A DNA stretch of 64,000 bases from Marinigracilibium pacificum (GCF_012926615.1 NZ_JABBNU010000005.1:345509-409508), one strand, 5' to 3'. Numbered from the stretch's first letter, positions 17,489-28,016 are shown. The notes: generated from the letters alone by a model not told the origin. A program made the numbers and translations.

Positions 17489-19072
17489 TTACCAATCAGG
17501 GTTCTGATCCAATTTCGAGTTTGTATCCATAATAGATTGTGGTACAGGAAACAACTTAAACTTGTCACTCCTTATATCTTGATTGGTAAAAAACCGAGGG
17601 GCAGCATTAGTGCCGCCTGGCCAAATTCCGGCGTCAATATTTTCATTTCGAGTTTGAACGTTGGCAAGCACCCTATCGATAAATGTATCCCAGTTTCTAA
17701 GGCCATCAAACCATCCATGATATTCAAAGACTAACTCTTTTCGTCTTTCAGTAAAGACTGCATCTTTAAATTGCTGATAATCAAGGCCAGCTGTAAGTTC
17801 TCCAATACCAGCTCTTTCACGAACTTCATTAATCACATCATAAGCCTCGCCGTTTGGCCCTGAATTTATTTCATTGATTGCTTCAGCCTTCATTAATAAT
17901 ACGTCCGCATATCTAAGAAGTACCTTGTTTGGACTTTCAGCAGCATCTTCAGGTATTGTAGCGTCAAACTCAGCCAGTTTAAATAGACCTGGGCCATCAT
18001 GAACGTAATTATCATTTTCAAAATCATCAGGGTCATATGTTATAGTGTCTCCGTCCAATACATACTGAAGGATGAAGCTATCTATTCTTTGGTCACCATT
18101 TTGATTTAGAGTTTTATACCAAGGCACTTCCGCATGAAGATTTCCAAAGGAAGTCCGACCGATCCCTGATCTTCTAGGCACTACATGACCACTAACATCA
18201 CCACCAAGACCGGCAATAGCAGTATGTTGAATATCAAATATTACTTCCGGCCCATTTTCGCTGTTTACATCAAAAATGCTCCTGTATTCGTCAACTAAAA
18301 TGTATTCATTGCTAGCTATTACAGCATTACAATAATCTAAACACTTTTGAAAGTCACCCGCCATGCTTACCTCTGGGTTACTTCCTCTTTGTAAATAAAC
18401 TTTGGCTAACAAAGTTTGGGCAGCGCCTTGAGTAACCCTCCCTGTATTAGCTCCATCATAGGCATCATAACCACTTCTTGTTGGCAATACATTAATAGCT
18501 TCCTCAAGATCAGAAATAATCAAATCATATACTTCTGCAGCAGACCTTCGTTCCAACTCTAATGATTCAGTCGCACCCTTTATTTGTTCAGTCCGGATAG
18601 GAACATCACCCCACAACCTTACAAGATTAAAGTAATTTATAGCTCGAAGAAATTTGGCTTCACCTACAATTCTGTTTGCAAGTGATTCATCCATATCTAT
18701 GACTGGTACATTCTCTATGACTCCGTTAGCAGCATTTATTACTCGATATGCTGAAACCCAGGTTAGTGCTAAAAAAGAATGATTAGGATCCCACAACCAA
18801 TTATCCATTTGTCCACGCTCATCAGAAGCATCTCTTCTTGTGGTAATGGCCTCAGTAGTTGCCTCAGTAATATATAAAAATTCACGACCATAATAATCCT
18901 GATTACTGGACATTAACTTATAGGTAGCATTAACTGCAGCCAATGCACCTTGTTCATTAGTAAACAACGAACCTGGATCAACAGAACTAAAAGGATCTTC
19001 CTCCAGGAATTTTTCACACGAGCTTACCGAAGTAAATAATAACAGTAAAAATATATATTTAAATTTTTTCAT
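17489..19072 (-). CDS. susD: SusD/RagB-family surface glycan-binding lipoprotein
   Basis: 527 residues with a lipoprotein signal peptide (lipobox Cys19 in TSVSSC followed by EKFLEEDP, the usual SusD opening). It has the helical, TPR-like SusD fold: an early ALAAVNATYKLM segment, the RVIGEAKFLRAINYFNLVRLWGDVPI core, AAQTLLAKVYLQRG, and the C-terminal RADVLLMKAEAINEI, FTERRKELVFEYHGWFDGLRNW and final DQNPDW. SusD proteins cap the SusC barrel and bind the incoming glycan outside the outer membrane. The gene starts 33 bases after the susC stop. Symbol given by family; the true substrate is unknown. Confidence 0.95.
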   Translation of the reverse strand: MKKFKYIFLLLLFTSVSSCEKFLEEDPFSSVDPGSLFTNEQGALAAVNATYKLMSSNQDYYGREFLYITEATTEAITTRRDASDERGQMDNWLWDPNHSFLALTWVSAYRVINAANGVIENVPVIDMDESLANRIVGEAKFLRAINYFNLVRLWGDVPIRTEQIKGATESLELERRSAAEVYDLIISDLEEAINVLPTRSGYDAYDGANTGRVTQGAAQTLLAKVYLQRGSNPEVSMAGDFQKCLDYCNAVIASNEYILVDEYRSIFDVNSENGPEVIFDIQHTAIAGLGGDVSGHVVPRRSGIGRTSFGNLHAEVPWYKTLNQNGDQRIDSFILQYVLDGDTITYDPDDFENDNYVHDGPGLFKLAEFDATIPEDAAESPNKVLLRYADVLLMKAEAINEINSGPNGEAYDVINEVRERAGIGELTAGLDYQQFKDAVFTERRKELVFEYHGWFDGLRNWDTFIDRVLANVQTRNENIDAGIWPGGTNAAPRFFTNQDIRSDKFKLFPVPQSIMDTNSKLDQNPDW

Positions 19073-19104
19073 GATTTTGCTATTTAAATGATAGTAAAAT
19101 GATT

Positions 19105-22100
19105 CTACAGGTTAAAATTGACTCCAAGGCGATATATTCTTGCCATTGGATATCCGCCTACATCAATACCAAAGTTTGTAGCATTCTGTCCAAAAGAACT
19201 GTTTTCAGGATTTACACCACTATAATTCGTAATAGTAAAAGCGTTTTGGATGCTTGCATAAATCCTTACCCTGCTAATCCACTTTACATTATCAAGTTTG
19301 GGAGTAAAACCTAATGTAACATCTCTCAAACGTAAATAAGAACCATCTTCTACTGTATAATCACCAAAGCCCCCGGAACCTCCACTAATTGGATTTTGTG
19401 CTCCAGCTTTTGGATATTTCGCTCCTAAATTATCGGGGGTCCACCTGTCAGTATATCTCTCGACAAGTATATTCGTTTCAGGGTCATTTTCTCTTAATAC
19501 TTCACTGGCAACATTTAAGATTTCATTGCCATATGTACCCTGGAAAAAGAAGCTCAAATCAAAGTTTTTATAATAAAGATTATTTGACCACCCGAAAATA
19601 AATTCCGGATATGGATCACCAATTTCCACTCTATCATCTCCATCTATTCTACCATCTCCATTAACATCTACAAACCTACGCTCACCTGCCTTAGCATTTG
19701 GCTGAATTTGAACTGCTACCCCATCAACTATCGAGGTGTGAGCTTCTACCTCCGAATCATTAGCAAATATTCCATCCGTTCTGTACCCAAAAAACACCCC
19801 TACTGGTTCGCCTACCTGAGTAAGGTTACCATCATCCTTTCTATCTGAAGAAATCTGCCCTCCAAAAATCCTTTGTTGAGATCCTAAGCTCAATACTTCA
19901 TTTTTATTTCCACTAAAATTCAGATTTGAAGACCACATCAATTCACCAATATCTAAATTGGTTCCTAAACTAAACTCCCATCCGGTATTCCTTACCTCTC
20001 CTATATTAAGTGCTAAAGGACTTGAATAACCAGTATTAGCTGGAAGGTTTATGAATAACAAAAGGTCACTTGTGTTTTTAATGTAATAATCTGCAGAAAA
20101 AGTGAGTCTATTACTAAATAATCCTACATCAAGACCTATATCTAGCTGTTCTGTTGTTTGCCAGGAAAGATCCGAACTTGCTGGTATCAAGGGCTCATAA
20201 CCTACGACTTGGGTGTTATCAAAAGAGTAATTTTGTGAGCGATATTGAGCAAGAGATTGATAAGGATTGATTTCTTGAAAACCAGATTGCCCATAACTAC
20301 CCCTTATTTTCAAGTTGTTTATCTTAGTCATCCCACTCATAAAGTCTTCATTGCTAATTTTCCAACCTATCGCAGCTGAAGGGAAGAAACCCCATTTGTT
20401 ACCTTTACTAAATTTTGATGATCCATCTGCACGGCTGGTAAATGTAAAAAGATAGCGATCATCGTAAGAATAAACTATTCGCGCAAGAAAAGAGGCCAGG
20501 CTTTCTTCGCTTTTGAAAGAATTGACCGTTGGGCCGCCTACCTGAGTACCTGAGCCAATATCATTAATATTTAGGTCGGCATCATCAATACCAAAACCAC
20601 TATTGGCAATAAAATTATTACTTAAATTTTCATATTGAGCTGTAAATCCTGCTACCCCCTGGATTTCGTGTTTTCCGAATAATCGATTATAAGAAAGTGT
20701 ATTTTCATTCAAGAATATTCTTCTTTCAGAATTACCAACGATTGCTCGACCTCCAGCATTTCTACCTTCATCTGAAAGTTGAGAAAAATAAGTATCCCGA
20801 CCTCTGTCACTAATATTTGCACCAACAGACACTTTGAACTTTAACCCTTCCAGAAGTTCATATTGAGCATAGATGTTTGCCAAGACTGTATTCGTCCTTT
20901 CAATATCGGTGGTTTCTCTTATTTTAGAAACTGGATTTGGCTGAACATCTGCAATCATTAGATTATCTGGTACAAGTTGCTGAAAGTCTTGAATAAGCAT
21001 GTAAGACCCATCTTGATTATATACCGGCATTATTGGAAGAGCTGATTGAGCAGCTGCGGTAGCGCCATCAGAATTACCATTTGTAGGCACTCGTCTATTT
21101 TGCAATCCACTTAGCATTAATGAATTACCAATTTTCAGTTTATCATTAACATAGTGGTCCAAATTTAGTCTGAGGGTTACCCGTTCGAAGCTCGATTCTT
21201 TTACGACACCATCTTGTTTAAAGTAATTGGTGCTCATATAAAAAGTAGTTTTATTATTGCCTCCTGAAACTGATATCTGATGATTCTGAATTGGAGCAGT
21301 ACGATAAATTTCATCTTGCCAGTCTGTACCTGCGCTTCCAAGAGAGTCGATTTGCTGTTCAGAAAAATACGGTGATTCACCTTGATTTAGAGCAAATTCA
21401 TTAGCCCATTTAGCATAGGTTTGTGCATCAGCCAGGTCATAAGTATTAGCTACAGATTGAACTCCATAATAACTATCAAAATTTACATTTGTCTTACCAG
21501 CTTTTCCTTTTGTTGTAGTAATAATAACCACCCCATTAGCTCCTCTTGCTCCGTAAATTGCAGTAGCAGATGCATCTTTTAAAATCTCCATAGACTGTAT
21601 ATCATTGGGATTAATAGATGAAAGAGCATTTGAAGCAACATTTCCTCTTCCACCATTTGATGCAGCCACCGCTCCGTCATTATTTATAATTGGAATACCA
21701 TCAATAACATATAATGGTTCATTTGTTCCGTTAATAGAGTTTATGCCTCGTATCCTAACTGAAACGCCACCTCCAGGCTCAGCGGATGACTGGGTAACCT
21801 GAACTCCCGGTACCCTACCCTGAATACCCTGATCTAAAGAGATAACAGCAAGTTGTTTTATTTCTTTTTGGCTCACTGTGCCTATAGAACCAGTAAGATC
21901 TTCCCTCTTTACTTCACCATAACCTATTACTACTACTTCACTCAAGGATTCAACATCTTCAATCATCTGAACATTCAATTCAGATCGAGCATCAACTTTG
22001 ATTTCCTGAGAAATGAAACCAATAAATGAAAAAACAAGAGTGGCATCATTGGCAACTTGTAAACTATAATTTCCATTTACATCGGAAACCGTACCATTGA

Positions 22101-22581
22101 CTGTTCCCTTTTCTACTACTGTTACTCCAATTAGCGGCAAGCCTTTTTCATCAGTTATTTTACCATTAACTATTAAGTCAGTAATATTTATCGAAACCTT
22201 TTCTTCTGATTTTTCCGTTTCACTAATGTAGACTCCAATACTATTATTGGTTTGTCTGAATTTTAACCCTTTTTGATTGGATATCTCAAGTAATATCTTT
22301 TCTACTGATGCATTTTTAAAATGCAGGCTAACTGGAGAATTTAAGTTGATTTTATTACTACTATAACTGAAATGATAATCAGTTATATTTTCAATTTCAT
22401 TGAAAACATCGATTAATTTTAAGTTATCAAGTTCAAGGGAAATTTCAACTTCTTTGATGCTTTTAACTTGTGCGTTTGTAGGCTCTGCGAATGCAATATT
22501 CAATGTAAAAACCAGGCCTAAAAATGCCCTTATAGACAGTTTTGTTACCATAAAAATGGTTTTACTAAAATTAAATTTCAT
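19105..22581 (-). CDS. susC: SusC/RagA-family TonB-dependent transporter with STN signalling domain
   Basis: 1158 residues. Signal peptide (about 1-38, ending PTNAQ); STN domain (about 45-120, SLELDNLKLIDVFNEI ... ISNQKGLKF), the part that talks to FecR-type anti-sigma factors; carboxypeptidase regulatory-like domain (about 128-215, VNGKITDEKGLPLIGVTVVEKG); TonB-box region and plug (SEVVVIGYGEVKREDLTGSIG, PLYVIDGIPI, ATAIYGARGANGVVIITTKKG-like); then the 22-strand barrel to the C-terminus (YRLGVNFNL). It imports oligosaccharides across the outer membrane together with SusD. The STN domain explains the adjacent fecI/fecR genes. ATG at 22581; a second ATG 30 bases in is possible. Confidence 0.95.
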   Translation of the reverse strand: MKFNFSKTIFMVTKLSIRAFLGLVFTLNIAFAEPTNAQVKSIKEVEISLELDNLKLIDVFNEIENITDYHFSYSSNKINLNSPVSLHFKNASVEKILLEISNQKGLKFRQTNNSIGVYISETEKSEEKVSINITDLIVNGKITDEKGLPLIGVTVVEKGTVNGTVSDVNGNYSLQVANDATLVFSFIGFISQEIKVDARSELNVQMIEDVESLSEVVVIGYGEVKREDLTGSIGTVSQKEIKQLAVISLDQGIQGRVPGVQVTQSSAEPGGGVSVRIRGINSINGTNEPLYVIDGIPIINNDGAVAASNGGRGNVASNALSSINPNDIQSMEILKDASATAIYGARGANGVVIITTTKGKAGKTNVNFDSYYGVQSVANTYDLADAQTYAKWANEFALNQGESPYFSEQQIDSLGSAGTDWQDEIYRTAPIQNHQISVSGGNNKTTFYMSTNYFKQDGVVKESSFERVTLRLNLDHYVNDKLKIGNSLMLSGLQNRRVPTNGNSDGATAAAQSALPIMPVYNQDGSYMLIQDFQQLVPDNLMIADVQPNPVSKIRETTDIERTNTVLANIYAQYELLEGLKFKVSVGANISDRGRDTYFSQLSDEGRNAGGRAIVGNSERRIFLNENTLSYNRLFGKHEIQGVAGFTAQYENLSNNFIANSGFGIDDADLNINDIGSGTQVGGPTVNSFKSEESLASFLARIVYSYDDRYLFTFTSRADGSSKFSKGNKWGFFPSAAIGWKISNEDFMSGMTKINNLKIRGSYGQSGFQEINPYQSLAQYRSQNYSFDNTQVVGYEPLIPASSDLSWQTTEQLDIGLDVGLFSNRLTFSADYYIKNTSDLLLFINLPANTGYSSPLALNIGEVRNTGWEFSLGTNLDIGELMWSSNLNFSGNKNEVLSLGSQQRIFGGQISSDRKDDGNLTQVGEPVGVFFGYRTDGIFANDSEVEAHTSIVDGVAVQIQPNAKAGERRFVDVNGDGRIDGDDRVEIGDPYPEFIFGWSNNLYYKNFDLSFFFQGTYGNEILNVASEVLRENDPETNILVERYTDRWTPDNLGAKYPKAGAQNPISGGSGGFGDYTVEDGSYLRLRDVTLGFTPKLDNVKWISRVRIYASIQNAFTITNYSGVNPENSSFGQNATNFGIDVGGYPMARIYRLGVNFNL

Positions 22582-22665
22582 ATCTTTGGATTAGTTTATT
22601 AAAATAAATTACCGATGAAATATAAGTCCCCATTTGGACGTGATGGCTTATATCTCTTTTTGGGG

Positions 22666-22695
22666 CAGGGTATAATTCATTTACCCTGTTTTTTT
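22666..22695 (+). other. Hairpin between fecR and susC
   Basis: CAGGGTA (22666-22672) pairs with TACCCTG (22682-22688). The seven-T run lies on the plus strand, where no gene needs terminating, so it may stop antisense transcription or act as an mRNA element of the fecR-susC leader. Confidence 0.45.
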
Positions 22696-22720
22696 GTGTT
22701 TTTCTTTCATGATTTTCAGT

Positions 22721-23737
22721 TTATTTAAAGGTTACTTTTTTATTTTCCATTGAATATTCTATTCCTAAGGAAAAAGAAATAGACTGCAATACATTTACCA
22801 GAGGCTCCTTTTCAAACCTTCCGGAAAACTTCAATTTATGATGAGTTGGTTTTAATGAGATTTCAACGTCATACCACTCTTCTAATTCTTCCGCTACCTG
22901 ATGCAAATCCTTATTATTAAATTCTAATATACCCTCAGTCCAAAGCACTTTCTTTTCAGCATCAATTTGCGTTGGTTGAGAAATACCAGTCGTTTCATTA
23001 AATATCACTCTTTGATTTGGCAGTAGCATTTGATAATTCCCCTCCTCTTCCTCAACTTTAACCTTACCTTCTACCAGTATTATTTCTAACTCGCTTAAAT
23101 TGGTATTTATATTAAACGCTGTCCCTAATGCTGTCGTGAAAACATTCGCCGATTTAACTACAAAGGGGCTTGTAGTATCTTTTGCAACCTGAAAAAAAGC
23201 CTCCCCTTTAAGCTCCAGAAACCTAGATTCATTATAATTACTGTAATAAGTAATCGAACTGCTTGAATTAAGATTTACTTTTGAACCATCTGGAAGAAGA
23301 ATTACTGATTTTTGACCTCTAGGATTAATTTTAACATACTTCTTAATCTCTACCTCTGCCATTTCCTGTTTAAAAGAAATATCTGCATAATTTAAAAGTG
23401 CATATATGCCAAATGCAGCTATCAATACTAATGCCACACTTGCTGCATATCTTAACCAATTGCTGGAATATGAACTTTGGCTCTTATTGGATTTAACAGT
23501 TCGTGTTATGATGTTTTTGAGTAACTTATCTTTATTTTCTTCATCTAATTTCGCATTATCGAATCGAATTAGAAGAATTGCTTCACGTGCTGTTTGAACT
23601 GCCTCACGCTCAAGTTCCCCTTTGTTCATCCAGTTATTCCAGAAATAATTACTTTCTTCCGATGGTGATAAAACCCATTTTTTAAACTCTGGTGACAGCA
23701 AAAGCTCTTTTACAATATCGGTTTTAATTTGTTTCAT
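22721..23737 (-). CDS. fecR: FecR-family anti-sigma factor
   Basis: 338 residues: a short cytoplasmic anti-sigma part with an LSPEFKKWVLSP segment, one membrane helix (about 93-115, YAASVALVLIAAFGIYALL), the periplasmic FecR domain (about 130-235, with KVNLNSSSSITYYSN, FLELKGEAFFQVAKD and TALGTAFNIN) and a C-terminal DUF4974/STN-like domain (about 265-338, FNNKDLHQVAEELEEWYDVEI). It holds FecI inactive until the STN domain of the loaded SusC signals through it. It lies between fecI and susC, the standard order. ATG at 23737. Confidence 0.95.
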   Translation of the reverse strand: MKQIKTDIVKELLLSPEFKKWVLSPSEESNYFWNNWMNKGELEREAVQTAREAILLIRFDNAKLDEENKDKLLKNIITRTVKSNKSQSSYSSNWLRYAASVALVLIAAFGIYALLNYADISFKQEMAEVEIKKYVKINPRGQKSVILLPDGSKVNLNSSSSITYYSNYNESRFLELKGEAFFQVAKDTTSPFVVKSANVFTTALGTAFNINTNLSELEIILVEGKVKVEEEEGNYQMLLPNQRVIFNETTGISQPTQIDAEKKVLWTEGILEFNNKDLHQVAEELEEWYDVEISLKPTHHKLKFSGRFEKEPLVNVLQSISFSLGIEYSMENKKVTFK

Positions 23738-23961
23738 TTAATTGACCCAACATTTTGGAACATTCGTCGTTATTTATGTTCCTTTTAATTAGATAATCCA
23801 AAAACTGATCAAACGATACCAAAATTTTTAATCTTTTTTAAAATAAAAAATTTAAATTATTGATTATCAGTATTTTAAATATTAATAGAATAAATTGAAA
23901 TGAATTACTTAGTAGGATATGCTAAAATTTTATTTAGCTATTTTTTATATTTGAAAGCTTT

Positions 23962-24588
23962 TTAAGCCAAAAAAACAAGAGTAAAATTAAAATTCCCTTT
24001 TAGTTTCTTAAGGATTTTATAAACTGACCTTCTTGCAGAAGAAATATAGTTATAGCCCATTAAATCGGCTATTTGCGAATAACTAAAATCTTGATAATAA
24101 TAGTAATAAAGTATTTCCCGCTCTTCATGCTTTAATTTTTGTATAGCCTTATTTAATCTATTTAATTGATCTTCCTTGAATTGTCTGTCAATCAACTTAG
24201 TATCAAAGGCAAGTTCAACTGCAAATGAGTTATTTACAATTTCATCATATGAAGCTCTTTTATCTCTTTTCAACGCTTTAAAAATTCTTCTTCTAAATGC
24301 TTTTACAAGATAAAATTTTATATTGTCGATTTGAGATAAATGTGATTTCCTCTCCCTTAAATCAATAAAAAAATCTTGTAAACAGTCTTTGATTAAGTCA
24401 GTATCTTTCGTCAGTTGAATACCTATGTTAAAAAGGACATTTACATACATTTTGTAAATGTGAATAAATGCTCCATCGTCACCGTCTTTAAAAAGTGCCC
24501 AAACTTCATAATCTGTCTTCCCCTCAAAAACAGATTGCCTTTTTTCTGAGGAATTTTCAGTAAAATCTATAAACTGTTTTTTAATCAA
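23962..24588 (-). CDS. fecI: FecI-like ECF RNA polymerase sigma factor
   Basis: 208 residues, normal for the sigma-70 ECF family of Bacteroidota. Region 2 is around 35-100 (FIHIYKMYVNVLFNIGIQLTKDTDLIKDCLQDFFIDL) and region 4 around 130-185 (NRLNKAIQKLKHEEREILYYYYYQDFSYSQIADLMGY), the helix-turn-helix that reads the -35 element. No in-frame ATG precedes the conserved part before an upstream stop, so the start is probably the TTG at 24588. It should direct transcription of the SusCD locus when released by FecR. The start lies about 224 bp before the fecR start, separated by AT-rich DNA. Confidence 0.9.
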   Translation of the reverse strand: MIKKQFIDFTENSSEKRQSVFEGKTDYEVWALFKDGDDGAFIHIYKMYVNVLFNIGIQLTKDTDLIKDCLQDFFIDLRERKSHLSQIDNIKFYLVKAFRRRIFKALKRDKRASYDEIVNNSFAVELAFDTKLIDRQFKEDQLNRLNKAIQKLKHEEREILYYYYYQDFSYSQIADLMGYNYISSARRSVYKILKKLKGNFNFTLVFLA

Positions 24589-25374
24589 AAATTTGATGAT
24601 TTTTAAGCGTGGAAACTAAATATCGAATGGGATTCATAAGAAATATAATTACCTAGATAGTAATAAAAATTTACAAAATCAATGAATTCAAACGATTGTT
24701 TTTAATTCAAAAGGTGACAATAACTTGATTGGATTGTTTAATAATTGCCGTTAGGTTTATGTAAGGCACTTCAAAAAGTTAAATTAAATTGGTTTGTTGA
24801 AAAAATCATTTTAGATGGGGATTTTTTATTGCAATCCTACTTTAATAAAAAACCTTTTCTTATATCAGGAAAAAAATTTTAAACTTTTATGATTTTACAT
24901 TTAGCTGTTAGGTCAGAAATTGGATAAAAATATCTGTCGTTACACAATGCAATTTCATCAAAATGACTTTTAGATTAAAAACTTGAGGACTTAGAATAGG
25001 AGAAAACTTAATTCAGCTAATTTTTAAATCTTAAACCGACATACATTTAGGAATTTTAAATTAGACTATAACATTTTTACAAAACTCTGTCCACGGTCGA
25101 ATCTTTTATAAATCTATTTAAAGTTGCAGAATTATATGTAGCTAGAAGGACAAACAATATCAAGAAAATAGTTGAATTAAATCGATGGGCTTTAGTTAAG
25201 TTAAACTCGATAATTGGATGGATACATATTAACTTGACCTCTTAGAAGTTCAGATTAAAAGTGGTTAATTTTTGATCAGAAAATCCATCAACAAAAATTA
25301 GCTTCGCCTTTACTATCGCTCAACCGACTTTTTATTTTCATTCCCATAGCGCAAGCACTGGGAATATAAAATAA
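24589..25374. other. Long non-coding stretch
   Basis: About 790 bases with no convincing reading frame on either strand; the longest ATG-started frames I followed are about 25 codons. It should contain the fecI promoter. Between 25329 and 25377 the two ends (TTTTATTTTCATTCCCA and TGGGAATATAAAATAAAA) form a long imperfect hairpin just beyond the tRNA-Ser terminator. Confidence 0.5.
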
Positions 25375-25404
25375 AAAAGCCGGGCACTTTTGTGCTCGGC
25401 TTTT
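25375..25404 (-). terminator. Terminator of tRNA-Ser
   Basis: GCCGGGCAC (25379-25387) pairs with GTGCTCGGC (25392-25400), nine pairs with one G-T, loop TTTT. Six T follow on the minus strand. It lies 10 bases past the tRNA 3' end. Confidence 0.85.
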
Positions 25405-25409
25405 GGTTG

Positions 25410-25494
<85 letters not shown>

Positions 25495-25576
25495 TCGTGA
25501 TCTATCCCGTCTGTTTGTTAACGGGAGTGCAAATATAAATACAGAATTAAACTACGCCAATATTTTAGCAAAAATT

Positions 25577-26512
25577 TTAATCATAATCTTCATGTTTTGC
25601 TTTGTCTATACTCGCATTTAGCTCAAAACCAAGGAGAAAGATAATTGATAAAATATACAAATAAACCATGATTGCTATCAGCGCCCCAATCGAACCATAG
25701 AATTTGTTATATGTCCCGAAGTTATTAATGTAAAATGAAAACCCTATCGAGGCCAACATAAGTGACACCGATGCAAATAAAGCCCCCGGACTAAGAAACT
25801 TCAACTTACTATGCATACTAGGTGCAAAATGATAAATAGAGGCAATCGTCAACAAGAATACCACAAACAAAATCACATATCTTAATATGCCAAAAATGAG
25901 AAAGGTCTTATCATCGATGAAAATTATATCCATTTCATCGAGAATTTTAATTACATATTGAGCAACAATCAATAAACCAGTCGCAACAATCAATCCCAAT
26001 GCCAACATAAAGGTAAGTCCCAGACCTATTAATCTGGTTTTTAAAAATCCTCTCTTCTCAATTGTCCTATGAATACTATTAAAAGCAGACATTAAAGAAA
26101 CCATACCATTAGAAGAAAGAAACAATGAACTTATCAAACCAATACTCAAGAGTCCGCCACGCTGCTTACTAATTATATCCTCAATGGTTGCACTGGTAAA
26201 TTCATATACACTTTCAGGCATATTCTCATTGAGAAATTCCATTACATTCTGGGTAAAATCAATCTCACCGGTATTGATATATGGAATCAAGGTAAACAAC
26301 ACGATAATAGCCGGAAATATTGCCAAAGTAAAACTAAACGCAACACTACTGGCCTTTTCTGAAATCCTATCTCTTTGTAACTTCCTGACTAATATAATGA
26401 TAACAGAGTAAAAAGATATGTCATGCCTTTTGAGGCGCTTTTCTTTCAGTCTCCTTATCGCTTTTCGATAAGCTTCAGATTTTACTATATGTCGTTCGAC
26501 CTTTTTTCTCAT
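25577..26512 (-). CDS. YihY/BrkB-family integral membrane protein
   Basis: 311 residues with six membrane helices and the family's opening ([37 protein letters not shown], about 48-84), the [16 protein letters not shown] motif (about 142-157) and [44 protein letters not shown] near the end. The family was once labelled ribonuclease BN in error; its real role is unknown, with transport or envelope lipid roles proposed. Its ATG (26512) overlaps the stop of the upstream thioesterase by one base (TAATG), so the two are translationally coupled. Last gene of the mltG operon, next to tRNA-Ser. Confidence 0.92.
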   Translation of the reverse strand: MRKKVERHIVKSEAYRKAIRRLKEKRLKRHDISFYSVIIILVRKLQRDRISEKASSVAFSFTLAIFPAIIVLFTLIPYINTGEIDFTQNVMEFLNENMPESVYEFTSATIEDIISKQRGGLLSIGLISSLFLSSNGMVSLMSAFNSIHRTIEKRGFLKTRLIGLGLTFMLALGLIVATGLLIVAQYVIKILDEMDIIFIDDKTFLIFGILRYVILFVVFLLTIASIYHFAPSMHSKLKFLSPGALFASVSLMLASIGFSFYINNFGTYNKFYGSIGALIAIMVYLYILSIIFLLGFELNASIDKAKHEDYD

Positions 26513-26916
26513 TAATAGTACTTATCAAACAGTTCAATAAGCTTCTTTGGTGGTCTGCATGGTTTCCCGGTTTCCTTATCAACAACCACCAGTGTGGTAC
26601 TACCCTCAGTCAGTAGCTTACCATCTTCGTTCAATATCTCGTACTCAAAATAAAACTTTAAACTTGGTTTCACAGGAATTTTCACAATAACCTTTAAATG
26701 ATCATCATACTTACCTGGAGCAAGGTATTTAAACTGACTATCAAGAACTGGAAGCATGTATCCTTCCTCTTCCAACTGCTTATAACTATAGCCCAGAGCT
26801 CGTAATGCCTCAACACGTCCTACCTCGAAATACATGGCATAATTCCCGTAATATACATATCCCATCTGATCAGTTTCGGCATATCTGACCCTAATATTTG
26901 TTTCGTGAGTATACAT
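26512..26916 (-). CDS. Acyl-CoA thioesterase, YbgC/4HBT hotdog family
   Basis: 134 residues, a single hotdog domain. RVRYAETDQMGYVYYGNYAMYFEVGR (9-34) is the family signature, with Asp16 as the catalytic residue. Members hydrolyse acyl-CoA thioesters; YbgC itself is linked to the Tol-Pal system and envelope lipid metabolism. No tol or pal gene is nearby; here it sits between mltG (one base away) and yihY (one-base overlap), all envelope-related. ATG at 26916. Confidence 0.92.
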   Translation of the reverse strand: MYTHETNIRVRYAETDQMGYVYYGNYAMYFEVGRVEALRALGYSYKQLEEEGYMLPVLDSQFKYLAPGKYDDHLKVIVKIPVKPSLKFYFEYEILNEDGKLLTEGSTTLVVVDKETGKPCRPPKKLIELFDKYY

Positions 26917-26917
26917 A

Positions 26918-27955
26918 TTACCTGTAAATTTTTGCTCTGTCTAAAGCTCTTTGATACTTATTGGCATTTCGTAAGTGTTCTGATAATGAAGAAGCAAAAT
27001 CATGATATCCTGAAAAATCCGGTCTTGCACAGAAATAATAATAACCATGATCTTCATAATTCAACACTCCCTCCAGTGACTTTATCTCAGGACAATTTAT
27101 TGGCCCTGGAGGTAAGCCTGCATACATATAGGTATTATAAGGAGAGTCAATTTCTTTATGCTTGTTTAATACTCTTTTAATAGTAAAATCACCAAGAGCA
27201 AATTTTAAAGTAGGGTCTGCCTGTAAAAGCATTCCTTTTTTCAGCCTGTTAATATAAACACCTGCAATTTTAGGATATTCATCAGGTTTATTGCTTTCTT
27301 CCTGAATAATTCCTGCTAGAGTAGCAACTTCTAAAGGAGTCAAACCAGCTTTTGAGGCTTTAGCTAACCTTTCTTCATTCCAGAAGCGATCATATTCAGA
27401 TTTCATTCGATCAAATAATTCTTCAGGAGTTGCTGTCCAATATACTTCATAAGTATTTGGGATAAACATTGCCAGAATTGTCGACTCTGTAAAACCAACT
27501 TTTTGTAATAACTCCGGATTATTTAAGGCTTTCAGGAATGTGACAGAATCTATCTCAAGATTATCTGTTATTTTCCCTGCAAGGTCTTCTTTAAATCTCA
27601 CATTATTAAACGTAATTCTAATAGGTGTCTGTGCTCCACTTCTTAACAACCTGATAGCTTCAAGGTTAGTCATATTTGGCGTGAGCAAATATCTCCCGGG
27701 CTTCATATTCTCATCATAATCAAGAATAGCCTTAGCTACAAAGCCAAATGAGGCAGGGTCCTCAATAACTTTATCATTAAAAAGTTGCTTTAAAAAATTG
27801 GTAAAGTCAGTACTATCTGAAACATAAACCACCTTAGCGTCTCTTTCAACCAGGACATTTGGTGTATACAACATTTGATACACATAAAGTGAAAACGTAG
27901 AAAGGATCACCGTCCCGGCAACCAAAGCAAAAATTAATCTTTTTCGTATTTTCAT
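26918..27955 (-). CDS. mltG: Endolytic murein transglycosylase MltG
   Basis: 345 residues, normal for the family: an N-terminal membrane anchor (about 8-28), a LysM-like segment and the YceG catalytic domain. LAGIIQEESNKPDEYPKIAGVYINRLKKGMLLQADPT (213-249) is the signature; Glu220 aligns with the catalytic glutamate. The C-terminal segment TYMYAGLPPGPINCPE and YYYFCARPDFSGYHDFA is also typical. MltG cuts nascent glycan strands in the periplasm and helps end peptidoglycan chain growth. First gene of an operon with a thioesterase and YihY. ATG at 27955, 61 bp from the divergent Sua5/YciO gene. Confidence 0.95.
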   Translation of the reverse strand: MKIRKRLIFALVAGTVILSTFSLYVYQMLYTPNVLVERDAKVVYVSDSTDFTNFLKQLFNDKVIEDPASFGFVAKAILDYDENMKPGRYLLTPNMTNLEAIRLLRSGAQTPIRITFNNVRFKEDLAGKITDNLEIDSVTFLKALNNPELLQKVGFTESTILAMFIPNTYEVYWTATPEELFDRMKSEYDRFWNEERLAKASKAGLTPLEVATLAGIIQEESNKPDEYPKIAGVYINRLKKGMLLQADPTLKFALGDFTIKRVLNKHKEIDSPYNTYMYAGLPPGPINCPEIKSLEGVLNYEDHGYYYFCARPDFSGYHDFASSLSEHLRNANKYQRALDRAKIYR

Positions 27956-28016
27956 ATTACCACAAAATTAGTATTTTTCTTTTTACATACTATCAGCCAG
28001 TCAAACTCCTTAACAA

